From: Limnobacter sp. SAORIC-580
Lineage (GTDB): Bacteria > Pseudomonadota > Gammaproteobacteria > Burkholderiales > Burkholderiaceae_B
Direction: 5' to 3'
Assembly (NCBI RefSeq): GCF_013004065.1
Contig: NZ_CP053084.1
Location: 2,604,001-2,668,000 of the forward strand
Length of the DNA stretch: 64,000 bases
Position 1 is the first letter of the stretch; the number at the start of each line of letters is the position of its first letter. The translations under genes were made by a program, and so were the position numbers. Below, in pieces: positions 27,782 to 36,255 of this stretch. A model generated the notes under the pieces. That model made no database searches. It saw only the letters and a program-made list of their open reading frames with translations, and was not told the origin of the DNA.

Positions 27782-30055
27782 TCAAGCACTCACCGGCTTG
27801 ACCAGCTTGTTGAGTATGTACATCAGGTCTTCGGGTTGCAACGGCTTGTGCAGCACCGCATTCATGCCCGCTTCAAGGGCACGTCTTTCGTCTTCCGGCC
27901 CCACTTCACCAGTCAAACCAATCACCGGTAAATTTGCATTGAAAGGTTGTTTGCGCAGTTCTCGGGTGGCCTCAAGTCCGTCCATCAACGGCATTTGTAC
28001 ATCCATCACCACCGCATCAAAACCATGGCCGTATTGCAACAAGAACGACAATGCCTCCAGCCCATTGTTGGCTTTGGTAATGTTGGCTTGCTTGCGCACC
28101 AAAATTCCTTCAAGCACCTTCAAGTTCAGGTCGCTGTCATCCACAATCAACAAATTCATTTTATCGCGTGCCGCAATTGCCGAGTTCATTCGCGTGGCCA
28201 GGTTCGGTGCCGCATTTTTGAATGCACTCTGAAGTTGAAGCGGGGTTAAGGGCTTCACATAAATTGCGCTAAAAATTTCGCTGATGCCTTTGTCCAACAA
28301 ACGCCGTGTGTCATCACTGCCCAGCAGCACGGCACAGGGAACTCCCATCAAGCCCATGGCCTTGACAAACTCAATCCACGCCAGTCGATCAATTTGTCGC
28401 TTGGGGAAGTCCAGCACAACGCCAGCGACCCCGGGGGTGCTGACCATCAGCTTGCGTGCCTCATCAAGGCTGTCAGTGGTAATCAATTGACGACCCACCA
28501 AGTTACCGGCGTTGAGCAAGGCCTGGGTTTGAAGTTCACTGTCAGACACCAGCAGCACCGATTCACCTGTCTCGGTGAAAGTACTTGCGCCACCTTTGGG
28601 TACAGCGAATTCAAGCTCGGCCCAAAAGGTACTGCCACAGCCCAACTCGCTGTTGAAACCCAGGCTGCCGTTCATCAACTCAACCAGCTTTTTAACCAGG
28701 CTCAAACCCAGACCAGAACCACCAAACTCCCGTGCAACCGAGGTGTTGGCCTGATGAAATTGTCGAAACAGGTTGGCTTGCCCTTGCGGTGAAATACCGA
28801 CCCCGGTGTCTCGCACTTCCACGCGCATGCGGCAAACACCATCTTGATTCGACAACACCTGCAACAGCAAATGCACATGCCCCACCTGCGTAAACTTGAT
28901 GGCGTTGCCCACCAGGTTCACTACAATTTGACGGAAACGCAGCTCGTCGCCAATCAATTCACATGGCATGTGAGCAGGTGGTTCAATAATCAACTCGATT
29001 GGCTTGTTCGCCGCAGCGCCAGTCATGATTCCCGACACCTTGTCGATAAACTCCAGTGTCGAAAAGGGCTTGGACTCCAGCTCCATGCTGCCCGCTTCAA
29101 TCTTGGAGATATCGAGCACATCGCTGACCAAATCAATCAGGTTGCGCGATGTTTTTTCCAGGCTCTCCAGCAACAACTTTTGATTGCTCGACACCGAGGT
29201 GTCCTTCAATAAATAAGTCAGGCCCACAATTCCGTTCAATGGCGTCCGAATTTCATGGCTCATGTTCGACAAAAATTCTGTTTTTGCCTGACTCGCCATT
29301 TCTACCCGTGTGTTGGCCTCCCGCAATCGCTTGTTTTTGTGCGCAAGGTTGTGAGCCATCTGGTTCACGGCTTTGGACACATCGCCCAGTTCGTCGTTGG
29401 AATTTACTTCACACACAGCATCTTCATTGCCGTTGCGAATTTCATCGGCTGTTCGTTTTAACTTGGCCAGCGGGTTCAACACACCCGTGCGCATCAACAC
29501 CACCAACAAGGCGATCACCACCACAAAACTACCCAAACCCACCGATTCAAGAAGGGTCAAACCTTTCAGGTTTCGCGCCTGTGCATCATTCACTTGTGTG
29601 GCCCATTGGTAACCCAACTCGGAAATTACCTGGGTTTCGGCAATCAAGCGCTCCACAATCAGGCTTTCACGGCGTTCTAAAAACGCCGGGCTGTTATTCC
29701 CGGGCACTGTGCTGTTGTTCAGTTCATTGAAAATTGGTTTTAGCTCGGCCAAGCTACCTTGAATATCCGACAGTTCTTGCGGTGCCACCGAGGGGCTTAC
29801 CGTGGAGCTGATCAATCTTTCAAGCTCTTCCTGAGTGCGCAACCAGGCATCCGCCACAGAAGGCGATTTGAACAGCACATACTCTTGAGTCAGCACCAAC
29901 AGGCTGGAGGACAAACGGGTAATACTTTGTGCTTTCTGTGACTGCTCCAAGCCTTTGAACTGCTCACTGAGAATGAACAGATTGCCCAACACCAACACCA
30001 CAGCACACACAATGGTGCTAAGAATGGCAAGGTTGATTTTGGTGGCAACACGCAC
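27782..30055 (-). CDS. Hybrid sensor histidine kinase
   Basis: A 757-residue membrane kinase. TM1 is at 10-30, an extracytoplasmic helical sensor spans 31-170, TM2 is at 173-190, followed by HAMP. Next come HisKA with His267 (NMSHEIRTPLNG), an HATPase with GGSGLGLSLVKKLVELM, a degenerate receiver-like segment (VLLVSDSE, VVLDFPKRQ), and a C-terminal true receiver with LLIVDDSD, phospho-acceptor Asp685 and Lys in LHKPL. The gene begins 12 nt after a periplasmic binding protein gene on the same strand, suggesting that protein delivers its signal. No separate response regulator lies nearby. Confidence 0.93.
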   Translation of the reverse strand: MRVATKINLAILSTIVCAVVLVLGNLFILSEQFKGLEQSQKAQSITRLSSSLLVLTQEYVLFKSPSVADAWLRTQEELERLISSTVSPSVAPQELSDIQGSLAELKPIFNELNNSTVPGNNSPAFLERRESLIVERLIAETQVISELGYQWATQVNDAQARNLKGLTLLESVGLGSFVVVIALLVVLMRTGVLNPLAKLKRTADEIRNGNEDAVCEVNSNDELGDVSKAVNQMAHNLAHKNKRLREANTRVEMASQAKTEFLSNMSHEIRTPLNGIVGLTYLLKDTSVSSNQKLLLESLEKTSRNLIDLVSDVLDISKIEAGSMELESKPFSTLEFIDKVSGIMTGAAANKPIELIIEPPAHMPCELIGDELRFRQIVVNLVGNAIKFTQVGHVHLLLQVLSNQDGVCRMRVEVRDTGVGISPQGQANLFRQFHQANTSVAREFGGSGLGLSLVKKLVELMNGSLGFNSELGCGSTFWAELEFAVPKGGASTFTETGESVLLVSDSELQTQALLNAGNLVGRQLITTDSLDEARKLMVSTPGVAGVVLDFPKRQIDRLAWIEFVKAMGLMGVPCAVLLGSDDTRRLLDKGISEIFSAIYVKPLTPLQLQSAFKNAAPNLATRMNSAIAARDKMNLLIVDDSDLNLKVLEGILVRKQANITKANNGLEALSFLLQYGHGFDAVVMDVQMPLMDGLEATRELRKQPFNANLPVIGLTGEVGPEDERRALEAGMNAVLHKPLQPEDLMYILNKLVKPVSA

Positions 30056-30067
30056 TCTAACTTCCCT

Positions 30068-31027
30068 TTATTGAAGCGACACAGCGCCAGGGTCTACTGT
30101 TTTCAAAAAGGCGGGGTAAAAAAAACCGGTGTAATTGGGTTGCGGCAAATTAACATTCACATGCCCTTCACGAAGGGCCCAACGCGCCTGCCCTTCCATT
30201 GTGCGCGGCAAAGAGCGGTTTAAACTCAAACGAAACCGGTAGTCATCAAATATCTTGTCCACCACAAGCACCGGAATTTTCAACCGCTTGGCAGCCAAAG
30301 CCTTGGCTTGTTCCGGGTGGGTTTGAATAAACCGGGTGCTGTCCCTCAAAGCCTGTACAACGCGCTCAAGTTCCTGTGGTTTGTTTCTGATTACGCTTTG
30401 CATCGCAATCAAATTGAATGTCTCGGTGTACAGCTTCGGGATTGGCACCAGTTGCACGTCTGTTCCCAACTCCAGCTCGATGCGAGAGGCAAAAGGCTCC
30501 CAAATGCACAGGGCATCCACTTCCTTGGTGGCCAGGGCTGTCAGGGCTGTTTCGGGGGTAATGGCTTTTAACTTCACCGTGTCTGGGTCGATGCCGTTGT
30601 ACACCAACACCAAATCGAGCACATACTGGCTTGCACTGCCCTTGACATAACCCAGGGTTTTGTTGCGAAGTTTGCCTGGTTCATTAATTTTGGCCTCAGC
30701 CCGGGCCACCACCTTCAAGTCGTTTGAAACGCTGACAAAGCTGGTCAAAATTGCAAAATCGTTTCTCGAGAAGCTGTTGAACACCACTGGCAACTCGGTG
30801 GCGGTGGCCAGGTCAGTTTGACCGTCCAACATATTTTTCATGCAACGGTTACCACCCACGCAGTTCACGAATTCAACGTTCACCCCCCGCTTCTGAAAAA
30901 ACCCTTCAGCTTCAGCCACGTACAAAGGCAAAGACAACAAGGTTTCAGACACGCCAATGCGCAAAGGCGCAGCTTGGGCGACAAGTGATGACAACAAGAA
31001 ACTGAGAAAAAGTGCGGTGCGAACCAT
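30068..31027 (-). CDS. Periplasmic substrate-binding protein (SsuA/ThiY/NMT1-like) paired with the hybrid kinase
   Basis: A 319-residue exported protein with a signal peptide (residues 1-19, ending VAQA). It has the two-lobed binding-protein pattern: SETLLSLPLYVAEAEGFF, DLATATELPVVF, KTLGYVKGSAS and EVDALCIWEPF. This resembles aliphatic-sulfonate or thiamine-precursor binding proteins. No permease or ATPase gene is adjacent; instead the histidine kinase starts 12 nt downstream. I infer a sensory rather than transport role. CVGGNRCMKN contains two cysteines that could form a disulfide. Confidence 0.85.
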   Translation of the reverse strand: MVRTALFLSFLLSSLVAQAAPLRIGVSETLLSLPLYVAEAEGFFQKRGVNVEFVNCVGGNRCMKNMLDGQTDLATATELPVVFNSFSRNDFAILTSFVSVSNDLKVVARAEAKINEPGKLRNKTLGYVKGSASQYVLDLVLVYNGIDPDTVKLKAITPETALTALATKEVDALCIWEPFASRIELELGTDVQLVPIPKLYTETFNLIAMQSVIRNKPQELERVVQALRDSTRFIQTHPEQAKALAAKRLKIPVLVVDKIFDDYRFRLSLNRSLPRTMEGQARWALREGHVNVNLPQPNYTGFFYPAFLKTVDPGAVSLQ

Positions 31028-31210
31028 TCAAACTCTCGATGACCAAAGGACCCCTCAAAAGTGTAGGGGCATTGTTACATCAGAAAACTACCAAGAAGAA
31101 ACACAAAAAGCCATCTCTTCTGGACATTGAATGATCAAACACTCAAGGAGTGTAGCAAGGCGTGGACAGAGGGATGCACCTCACGCGGCGCACCCCTGAG
31201 TTACTTGAGT

Positions 31211-31726
31211 TTAGAAGGCAAAAGTGGCAGTCAAATTCAAGCCGTCGGCTTCGATGTTGTCTTTGTCATACAGCATCTCGTAACCTGCACGAATGTTCAC
31301 GCTGCCTGCGGTGTACATCACACCACCGCCATAGCTCAGTGCGCCGTCGTCGTCGCTGGTGTTAAAGCCAGGGCCACTGACATTGGCATCCAGAAAACCG
31401 TAACCCAAAGTGCCGTACAGCGAGAACTGATTGTTCAAGGGCAATTTGCCCAAGAGGTTGGCACCAATGTAAGAATCCACCTCAGCGCGAAATGCGCCCG
31501 AGTTTTCCTCGTCCACACCGGTCAACAAACGACCCTCAATGGCCAAATTGGGACTAAGCTCGTAGCCACCAACCACGCCCAAGGTATCAACATCAAGCTC
31601 GACACCACCAATTCGGCTATCAGTAATTCCCAAGCTGTTGTAAGTGGCGCCCAGGTAAGGGCCTTCCGCGAAGGCAGGGCTGGCTGCGGCTGCAGACAAA
31701 ACGGCGATAGAAATTAGTTTTTTCAT
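31211..31726 (-). CDS. Small outer-membrane beta-barrel protein
   Basis: A 171-residue protein with a clear signal peptide (MKKLISIAVLSAAAASPAFA) and alternating beta strands ending in a C-terminal aromatic residue (TATFAF). This is the pattern of an eight-stranded OmpA/OmpW-like barrel. AAAGGA precedes the ATG. Function beyond a small barrel cannot be assigned. Confidence 0.82.
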   Translation of the reverse strand: MKKLISIAVLSAAAASPAFAEGPYLGATYNSLGITDSRIGGVELDVDTLGVVGGYELSPNLAIEGRLLTGVDEENSGAFRAEVDSYIGANLLGKLPLNNQFSLYGTLGYGFLDANVSGPGFNTSDDDGALSYGGGVMYTAGSVNIRAGYEMLYDKDNIEADGLNLTATFAF

Positions 31727-31803
31727 GGCTGACTTCCTTTGTTTGTTATGGATACTGCGCACCCCTTGGGGAGTGCTCAATCACTAACGCGGGAAATCAG
31801 CCA

Positions 31804-31831
31804 ACGGGTTACAAAAACCCGTGATTCACGG
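31804..31831 (-). terminator. Hairpin cluster after the desaturase gene
   Basis: ACGGGTT/AACCCGT (31804-31822) and an overlapping 13-bp palindrome CCGTGATTCACGG (31819-31831) directly follow the desaturase stop codon. There is no clear T-run, so termination is uncertain. Confidence 0.35.
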
Positions 31832-31834
31832 TAA

Positions 31835-32926
31835 TCAGGCAGCCAATGGTTCCTGATTCTTGCGCTTCAAACTTGGCAGACTGTACTTGAACGCGCGGCC
31901 CACCACGGTAGAAAACTGCTTGAGCAGCGAAGCCTTGTTGTAATGCTGACCGTAGCGCTTGCAAATTTCCTGCACTTCAACCGACATTTCTGCGTAACGG
32001 TGCGCTGGCACCTCGGGGAACAGGTGGTGTTCAATCTGGTGGCTCAGGTTGCCAGACATGATGTGAAACAGCTTGCCGCCTGTCAGGTTTGAAGAACCCT
32101 TCAACTGCCGCAGATACCAATGGGCTTGCGATTCACCGTCAATAATCGACTTGTCAAACACTTCGGAATCAGCTGTGAAGTGACCGCAGAAAATGATGAC
32201 AAAGGTCCAGTAATTGCGAATGATGTTCGCAAGGAAGTTGCCTGCCAACACCGGCAAAAAGAAGGGACCTGCCAACAGCGGGAAGAACACATAATCTTTC
32301 GCAATTTGGCGACCCGCTTTCTTGAAAGTAGGAATGGCGCGGTCTTTGGTTTCTTTCAGGGTTTTTTCACCGCTGATAACTTTTTCAAGTTCAAGCGTTT
32401 GCAAAGCCAACAGATTTTCAAAGAAGGTAGCCAAAATTACCATCAGCGGTACGTTGGCCAAAAAACGAGGTTCCCATTTTTGTTCAGGGAACAGGCGCAA
32501 CACACCATAACCAATGTCATGGTCCTCACCCAGCACGTTGGTGTAGGTGTGGTGGCGGTAGTTGTGGCTGTAGCGCCAGTTATCGGCGGTACACCAGGTG
32601 TCCCACTCGTAGGTTTGGCCCATCAGGCGCTTGTTTTGCATGAAGTCATATTGACCATGCATCACATTGTGGCCCAATTCCATGTTTTCCAGAATTTTCG
32701 ACACGCCCAAAGTCAAGGTACCAAGAATGAATGCCGGCGGGAAAATACCGGCCATCAACAGGCCACGGCCCGCGATTTCGGTGTAGCGCACTGCCTTTTC
32801 AATTTTGGTGATGTACTTGGCATCGCGTTCGCCCACATCCGCCAAATGTTTCTGGCGAATCGCTTCAATCTCGGCACCAAACTGTTCCAGTTCAGCGGGG
32901 CTCAATTTGCGGTCAGCTTTTCTCAT
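31835..32926 (-). CDS. Membrane fatty acid desaturase
   Basis: A 363-residue di-iron desaturase with all three histidine boxes: GHNVMHG (His86/His90), HNYRHHTYTN (His121-His126) and HQIEHHLFPE in the C-terminal quarter. Hydrophobic helices lie between the boxes. It introduces a double bond into a fatty acyl chain of lipid or CoA. Its gene follows a flavodoxin/ferredoxin-type reductase by 30 nt, which should supply electrons, as in the Pseudomonas DesCB pair. Regiospecificity cannot be read from the sequence. Confidence 0.9.
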   Translation of the reverse strand: MRKADRKLSPAELEQFGAEIEAIRQKHLADVGERDAKYITKIEKAVRYTEIAGRGLLMAGIFPPAFILGTLTLGVSKILENMELGHNVMHGQYDFMQNKRLMGQTYEWDTWCTADNWRYSHNYRHHTYTNVLGEDHDIGYGVLRLFPEQKWEPRFLANVPLMVILATFFENLLALQTLELEKVISGEKTLKETKDRAIPTFKKAGRQIAKDYVFFPLLAGPFFLPVLAGNFLANIIRNYWTFVIIFCGHFTADSEVFDKSIIDGESQAHWYLRQLKGSSNLTGGKLFHIMSGNLSHQIEHHLFPEVPAHRYAEMSVEVQEICKRYGQHYNKASLLKQFSTVVGRAFKYSLPSLKRKNQEPLAA

Positions 32927-32956
32927 GATTTGCTCCAGTATTTTTAGGTTTTGCTT

Positions 32957-34069
32957 TTAGAGGTCCAGGGAAACCGGGCCTTGGGCGGCGTTGATACACA
33001 AACGCAGCGCCGTGTTGTTGGTGCCGCACACCGATTTGTTTTGCATGTTCTGCGTGGTGCCTGTCAGCTTTTCACATGAACAGGTGTTGCAAATGCCCAT
33101 GCCACAACCGTGTGGGGGATTAATGCCCTGCTCTTGCAGTGCTTTCAACAGGGGCTTGTTGTTGCTTACTTCAACAATGCGGTTGCTTTTGGTCAGGGTC
33201 ACCGTGAATGTTTTTACCTCGGCGTTCTCATCAATGCTCAAGGCCATGGGGGTGAATGATTCGGCGTGAAAGCTCTTGGGCGTGTCGCCCAAAATGCCGC
33301 GCAGCGCAGTCATGAAGCCATCGGGGCCGCAGGCGTACACATCGGTCGTTTCCAGAGTACCCGCTACAGCGGCAAATTGCTCCGCACTGGGGCGACCCGC
33401 CAAATCACCTTCGGCCAGGTTGGCACCGTTTTCCAGCAAGCGCACATACTTGAAATGTTCGCCGGCTTTGGCTTTCAAACTTGAATCGAACAGAACGTCT
33501 TCCGGGTTGCGCGCCCAGCTCATCAAGGTTACATCTGCTGGCCAACCCTGTACTTCCAGTTCTTCAATCAGGCTGATCATGGGTGTAATACCGCTGCCCG
33601 CTGCCAGCAGCAACATGCTGGGGCGTTGTTGGCTCAATGTGGGCTGAGTGTGTGCAAGGGTCATGTCACCAAACACATCGCCCAGTTCCACCACAGTGCC
33701 CACTTCAAGTTGGTTCACTACATAACGTGAAACAAGACCCGTTGGAGTTTGCTTTATAGTCAGGCGCACCAACCCACTTTCAGTGGGGGCGCTGCTGAAG
33801 CTGTATGAACGCGTGTGCACCACACCATCAATCGTAATGCTCAGGTTCACGTGCTGGCCAGCCTCGAAACCTTTGAACAAAGCATTGGGGCGCAACCACA
33901 GGCTGACTGCATCCGCAGTCTCGCGATCAATACGCACCACCTCGGCCAGACAACGATCGCTTGAATGGGTGCTGCCCGCTTGCTCAAGCCAGAAGGTAAC
34001 GAATTCCTGACCCAGAATTTTGGAGAGTCCGCGGACTACTTTGTTGGACAGTTGGCTGTTGGTTCTCAT
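32957..34069 (-). CDS. Ferredoxin reductase with C-terminal [2Fe-2S] domain (desaturase electron donor)
   Basis: A 370-residue protein. The FAD-binding domain contains RSYSFSSAP, the NAD(P)-binding domain contains AAGSGITPMISLIEEL and YACGPDGFM, and the C-terminal plant-type ferredoxin domain has CGMGICNTCSCEKL with a later RLCINAAQG. It moves electrons from NAD(P)H through FAD to the iron-sulfur cluster and then to the desaturase 30 nt downstream. The ATG at 34069 is preceded by GTGGAA; an upstream in-frame codon at 34132 is less likely. Two palindromes lie upstream. Confidence 0.9.
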   Translation of the reverse strand: MRTNSQLSNKVVRGLSKILGQEFVTFWLEQAGSTHSSDRCLAEVVRIDRETADAVSLWLRPNALFKGFEAGQHVNLSITIDGVVHTRSYSFSSAPTESGLVRLTIKQTPTGLVSRYVVNQLEVGTVVELGDVFGDMTLAHTQPTLSQQRPSMLLLAAGSGITPMISLIEELEVQGWPADVTLMSWARNPEDVLFDSSLKAKAGEHFKYVRLLENGANLAEGDLAGRPSAEQFAAVAGTLETTDVYACGPDGFMTALRGILGDTPKSFHAESFTPMALSIDENAEVKTFTVTLTKSNRIVEVSNNKPLLKALQEQGINPPHGCGMGICNTCSCEKLTGTTQNMQNKSVCGTNNTALRLCINAAQGPVSLDL

Positions 34070-34084
34070 TGCGTTTTCCACGTT

Positions 34085-34186
34085 AGTGAACAGATGTGCA
34101 CCAATGTAACTAAAAACGCCTGTTTTTCGCAAGAGATTTTGCTGAAAAAACTAGAATAAAGTGTCAGAAGAGTACAACTGTACACT
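34085..34186 (-). promoter_or_regulatory. Two related dyads upstream of the reductase-desaturase operon
   Basis: AGAGTACA-AC-TGTACACT at 34169-34186 is a dyad with 7 of 8 positions matching. AGTGAACA-GA-TGTGCACC at 34085-34102 is a weaker dyad of the same 8-2-8 shape, just upstream of the start codon. Both share an AGTG.ACA half-site resembling what I recall of DesT/FabR-type sites that control desaturase genes by acyl-CoA state. No TetR regulator gene lies in the neighbourhood. The surrounding 34133-34269 is strongly AT-rich. Confidence 0.45.
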
Positions 34187-34269
34187 TATTTTATTGACTA
34201 AATAATTGATTGTATTGATATTTTTTTATTTAATTGAAAAGGCTTTTTTAAGTGAACACTTTTGAGAAT

Positions 34270-34566
34270 TTACCCTCCCAACAGTGCTTTTTGATCATTA
34301 ATCATGCGATCAGCCACTATGCTGGCATCAATTTTCAAGCCTCCCTCACTCAGCTGACGGCGAATCATTTCCACCTTGTCCGCATCAAACGGGGTGGTAC
34401 TGTCTGCCAACATGGTGCCTCTTGGCCTTGAGATCGACACCACCACGCTGGCACCATCCCGGTCCGCGGCGGTTTTCACCTCCGGTGGGCGCGAGGCGGC
34501 CAATGCGTCCGCCTTCTTGGGATCGGGCATGGTGAAGGCTATCGGGGATTTGTCGCCAGAGATCAT
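34270..34566 (-). CDS. flgM: FlgM-type anti-sigma-28 factor
   Basis: About 98 residues. The C-terminal half (DADKVEMIRRQLSEGGLKIDASIVADRMI) is the conserved FlgM region that binds FliA, and the N-terminal half is polar and disordered-looking. FlgM holds sigma-28 inactive until the flagellar hook is complete. No flgA, flgN or other flagellar gene is in the window, so this is a detached copy. The start is uncertain (ATG 34566, ATG 34530 or TTG 34605); none has a good ribosome-binding site. Confidence 0.7.
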   Translation of the reverse strand: MISGDKSPIAFTMPDPKKADALAASRPPEVKTAADRDGASVVVSISRPRGTMLADSTTPFDADKVEMIRRQLSEGGLKIDASIVADRMINDQKALLGG

Positions 34567-34833
34567 GATGATGCTGAAGGTTGGTTTGTTGAGGCGGAAA
34601 AACAAAAAGATACTTAGAACGATTCCCGATATAAATCAGGCACACAGGAAAATGATTACAGGACTTCGGCCGACAACATGTCAGAAAATGAAGAAGCCAG
34701 CGCCGAGTAAATCCCGACAAAGCGGGAATTGCCACCCAAATTACCCATATCCTCTATCGACGCGCGATCAAATCAACCCACTAACATAGTGAAATCAAAT
34801 CGCCAAACCCCCAACCCACCCGGAGTGCTGCTC

Positions 34834-35238
34834 ATGATTCGTCTTTTGTATTGCAGCCAGGCCAAGTCCGATTTCAGTGAAGAAGTGCTGAAAGAAATCT
34901 TGTTGATCTCCAGGAAAAACAACAGCGCAGCGGGAATCACAGGCGTGCTGGTTCACGGAGGTGGCATGTTCATGCAAGTGCTTGAAGGGCCAGAGCAAAA
35001 TGTGCTGCGCACCTACATGAAAATTCTCGACGACAAGCGGCACACCGACAGTCGAATCATTCAAATCTCTCCGATGAAAGAGCGCATGTTCGACAACTGG
35101 ACCATGGGTGTTATCGAAGCAGAACCCCTGACCTTTGAACACGTTGCCAAGTTGCGAGCGCATCGCCTGGAAACATTGAATGCAGACGCATTTACGCAGG
35201 TGATACGTGAATTCAACGCCCTGCTGATTAAGACCTGA
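34834..35238 (+). CDS. BLUF-domain blue-light photoreceptor (copy 2)
   Basis: A 134-residue BLUF protein starting MIRLLYCSQ. Tyr6, Asn30 and Gln48 align exactly with copy 1 and with AppA Tyr21, Asn45 and Gln63, and FDNWTMG supplies the semi-conserved Trp. GGAG at the proper distance supports the ATG at 34834. There is no output domain. It is 56 nt upstream of a VTT-domain membrane protein gene on the same strand. Confidence 0.9.
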   Translation: MIRLLYCSQAKSDFSEEVLKEILLISRKNNSAAGITGVLVHGGGMFMQVLEGPEQNVLRTYMKILDDKRHTDSRIIQISPMKERMFDNWTMGVIEAEPLTFEHVAKLRAHRLETLNADAFTQVIREFNALLIKT

Positions 35239-35294
35239 AACATTGCTCGGTCAATATAGAACACTTGACCAATCCCCCAAAGCGACACTAGGCC

Positions 35295-35777
35295 ATGCTC
35301 AAATCCATTTGCGAGAAACTGGCCAACAGCCGTTTCGGCATTGCAGCCATGTGTCTGCTGACCTACCTGGGTGGATTCATTTTTCCCGTGCCCAGCGACA
35401 TCATGTTGCCGCCCATGATCATAGGTCGCCCAGACCGCTGGAAACCCCTGATGATCGCATGCGTGCTGTGTTCGGTGGCTGGTGCCTGTTCAGCGTACTT
35501 ACTTGGGTTTGCATTCGCAGGTGAATTGGCCACATGGGCACAATCGGTTAACCTGGAAGAAATAAACCAGGCCACAACACTGATGGCTGAATACGGCCCG
35601 CCTATTTTGTTTATCGCGGCATTTGCGCCCATTCCCTTTAAAACACTGGCGCTGGCCGCAGGCGCAGGCGCAATGCCCTTGGCGGCTTTTTTACCGGCAG
35701 TGGTGTTGGGCCGGGCTATTCGGTTTTATGTCATTTCGAAGGTGACGCTTCAGGGCCTGAAGTGGATTAACAGTTAA
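35295..35777 (+). CDS. YqaA/DedA-like VTT-domain membrane protein
   Basis: A 160-residue protein with about four to five hydrophobic segments. GGFIFPVPSDIMLPPMI is the first re-entrant motif, and FIAAFAPIPFKTLALAAGAG followed by GRAIRFY matches the YqaA-type short VTT (SNARE-associated) family. Relatives move lipids or small molecules across the inner membrane. Convergent with the 2H phosphoesterase gene, with stop codons back to back. Confidence 0.8.
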   Translation: MLKSICEKLANSRFGIAAMCLLTYLGGFIFPVPSDIMLPPMIIGRPDRWKPLMIACVLCSVAGACSAYLLGFAFAGELATWAQSVNLEEINQATTLMAEYGPPILFIAAFAPIPFKTLALAAGAGAMPLAAFLPAVVLGRAIRFYVISKVTLQGLKWINS

Positions 35778-36254
35778 TCAGTTTTCGAAATTCAAAGCGC
35801 CCTGACCGATAACATCTACTCTTAGTTCAAAAAGCTCAATTGGACACTCAACGGAAAATTGGGTGAGCGCATCAAAAACTCGGTCAGCCGACTCTTTATC
35901 CCCTTTGAATACTGTGATGTGGGGATTGAAGCCGAACTGGTTAATTGGAAAATCTGGTTTCCACCAGACCTTTCTTAGCGCTTCGCCTTGAACCGATAGA
36001 TACACCACATGACAATCCGCCAATTCAAAGCGTCCTACACCCGACAATCGCAGCTTCGGTTCGTGGGAAAGTCTCTGCATGATCTGCTTGGATCTGCGAG
36101 AGGACACCGCTGTCTTGTATGGGCCGCGTATCGTTACGTGGGGGCTTGAGGGTATTTTTCCAACGCGATTAAAGCGCGAACGAAGATCGACAAAAAGATC
36201 CTGGATCTTTTTGTCTTTCACTTCTAGCGTAAGAATCTGTTGAGCGTTGGCCAT
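35778..36254 (-). CDS. 2H phosphoesterase (2'-5' RNA ligase-like)
   Basis: A 158-residue protein with the two HxT motifs that define the 2H fold: PHVTIRG (His39-Thr41) and PHITVFKG (His112-Thr114), about 73 residues apart as usual. Family members open 2',3'-cyclic phosphates or cut 2'-5' linkages in RNA and oligonucleotides. It begins one base after the stop codon of the nucleotidyltransferase, so the two are translationally coupled. Both genes look less GC-rich than their surroundings. Its action on a product of the partner enzyme is an inference. Confidence 0.82.
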   Translation of the reverse strand: MANAQQILTLEVKDKKIQDLFVDLRSRFNRVGKIPSSPHVTIRGPYKTAVSSRRSKQIMQRLSHEPKLRLSGVGRFELADCHVVYLSVQGEALRKVWWKPDFPINQFGFNPHITVFKGDKESADRVFDALTQFSVECPIELFELRVDVIGQGALNFEN

Positions 36255-36255
36255 T

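Noticed and set aside
31127..31717. Plus-strand open frame of 196 codons over the porin-like gene
   Set aside because: It is antisense to a protein with a clear signal peptide and barrel pattern.
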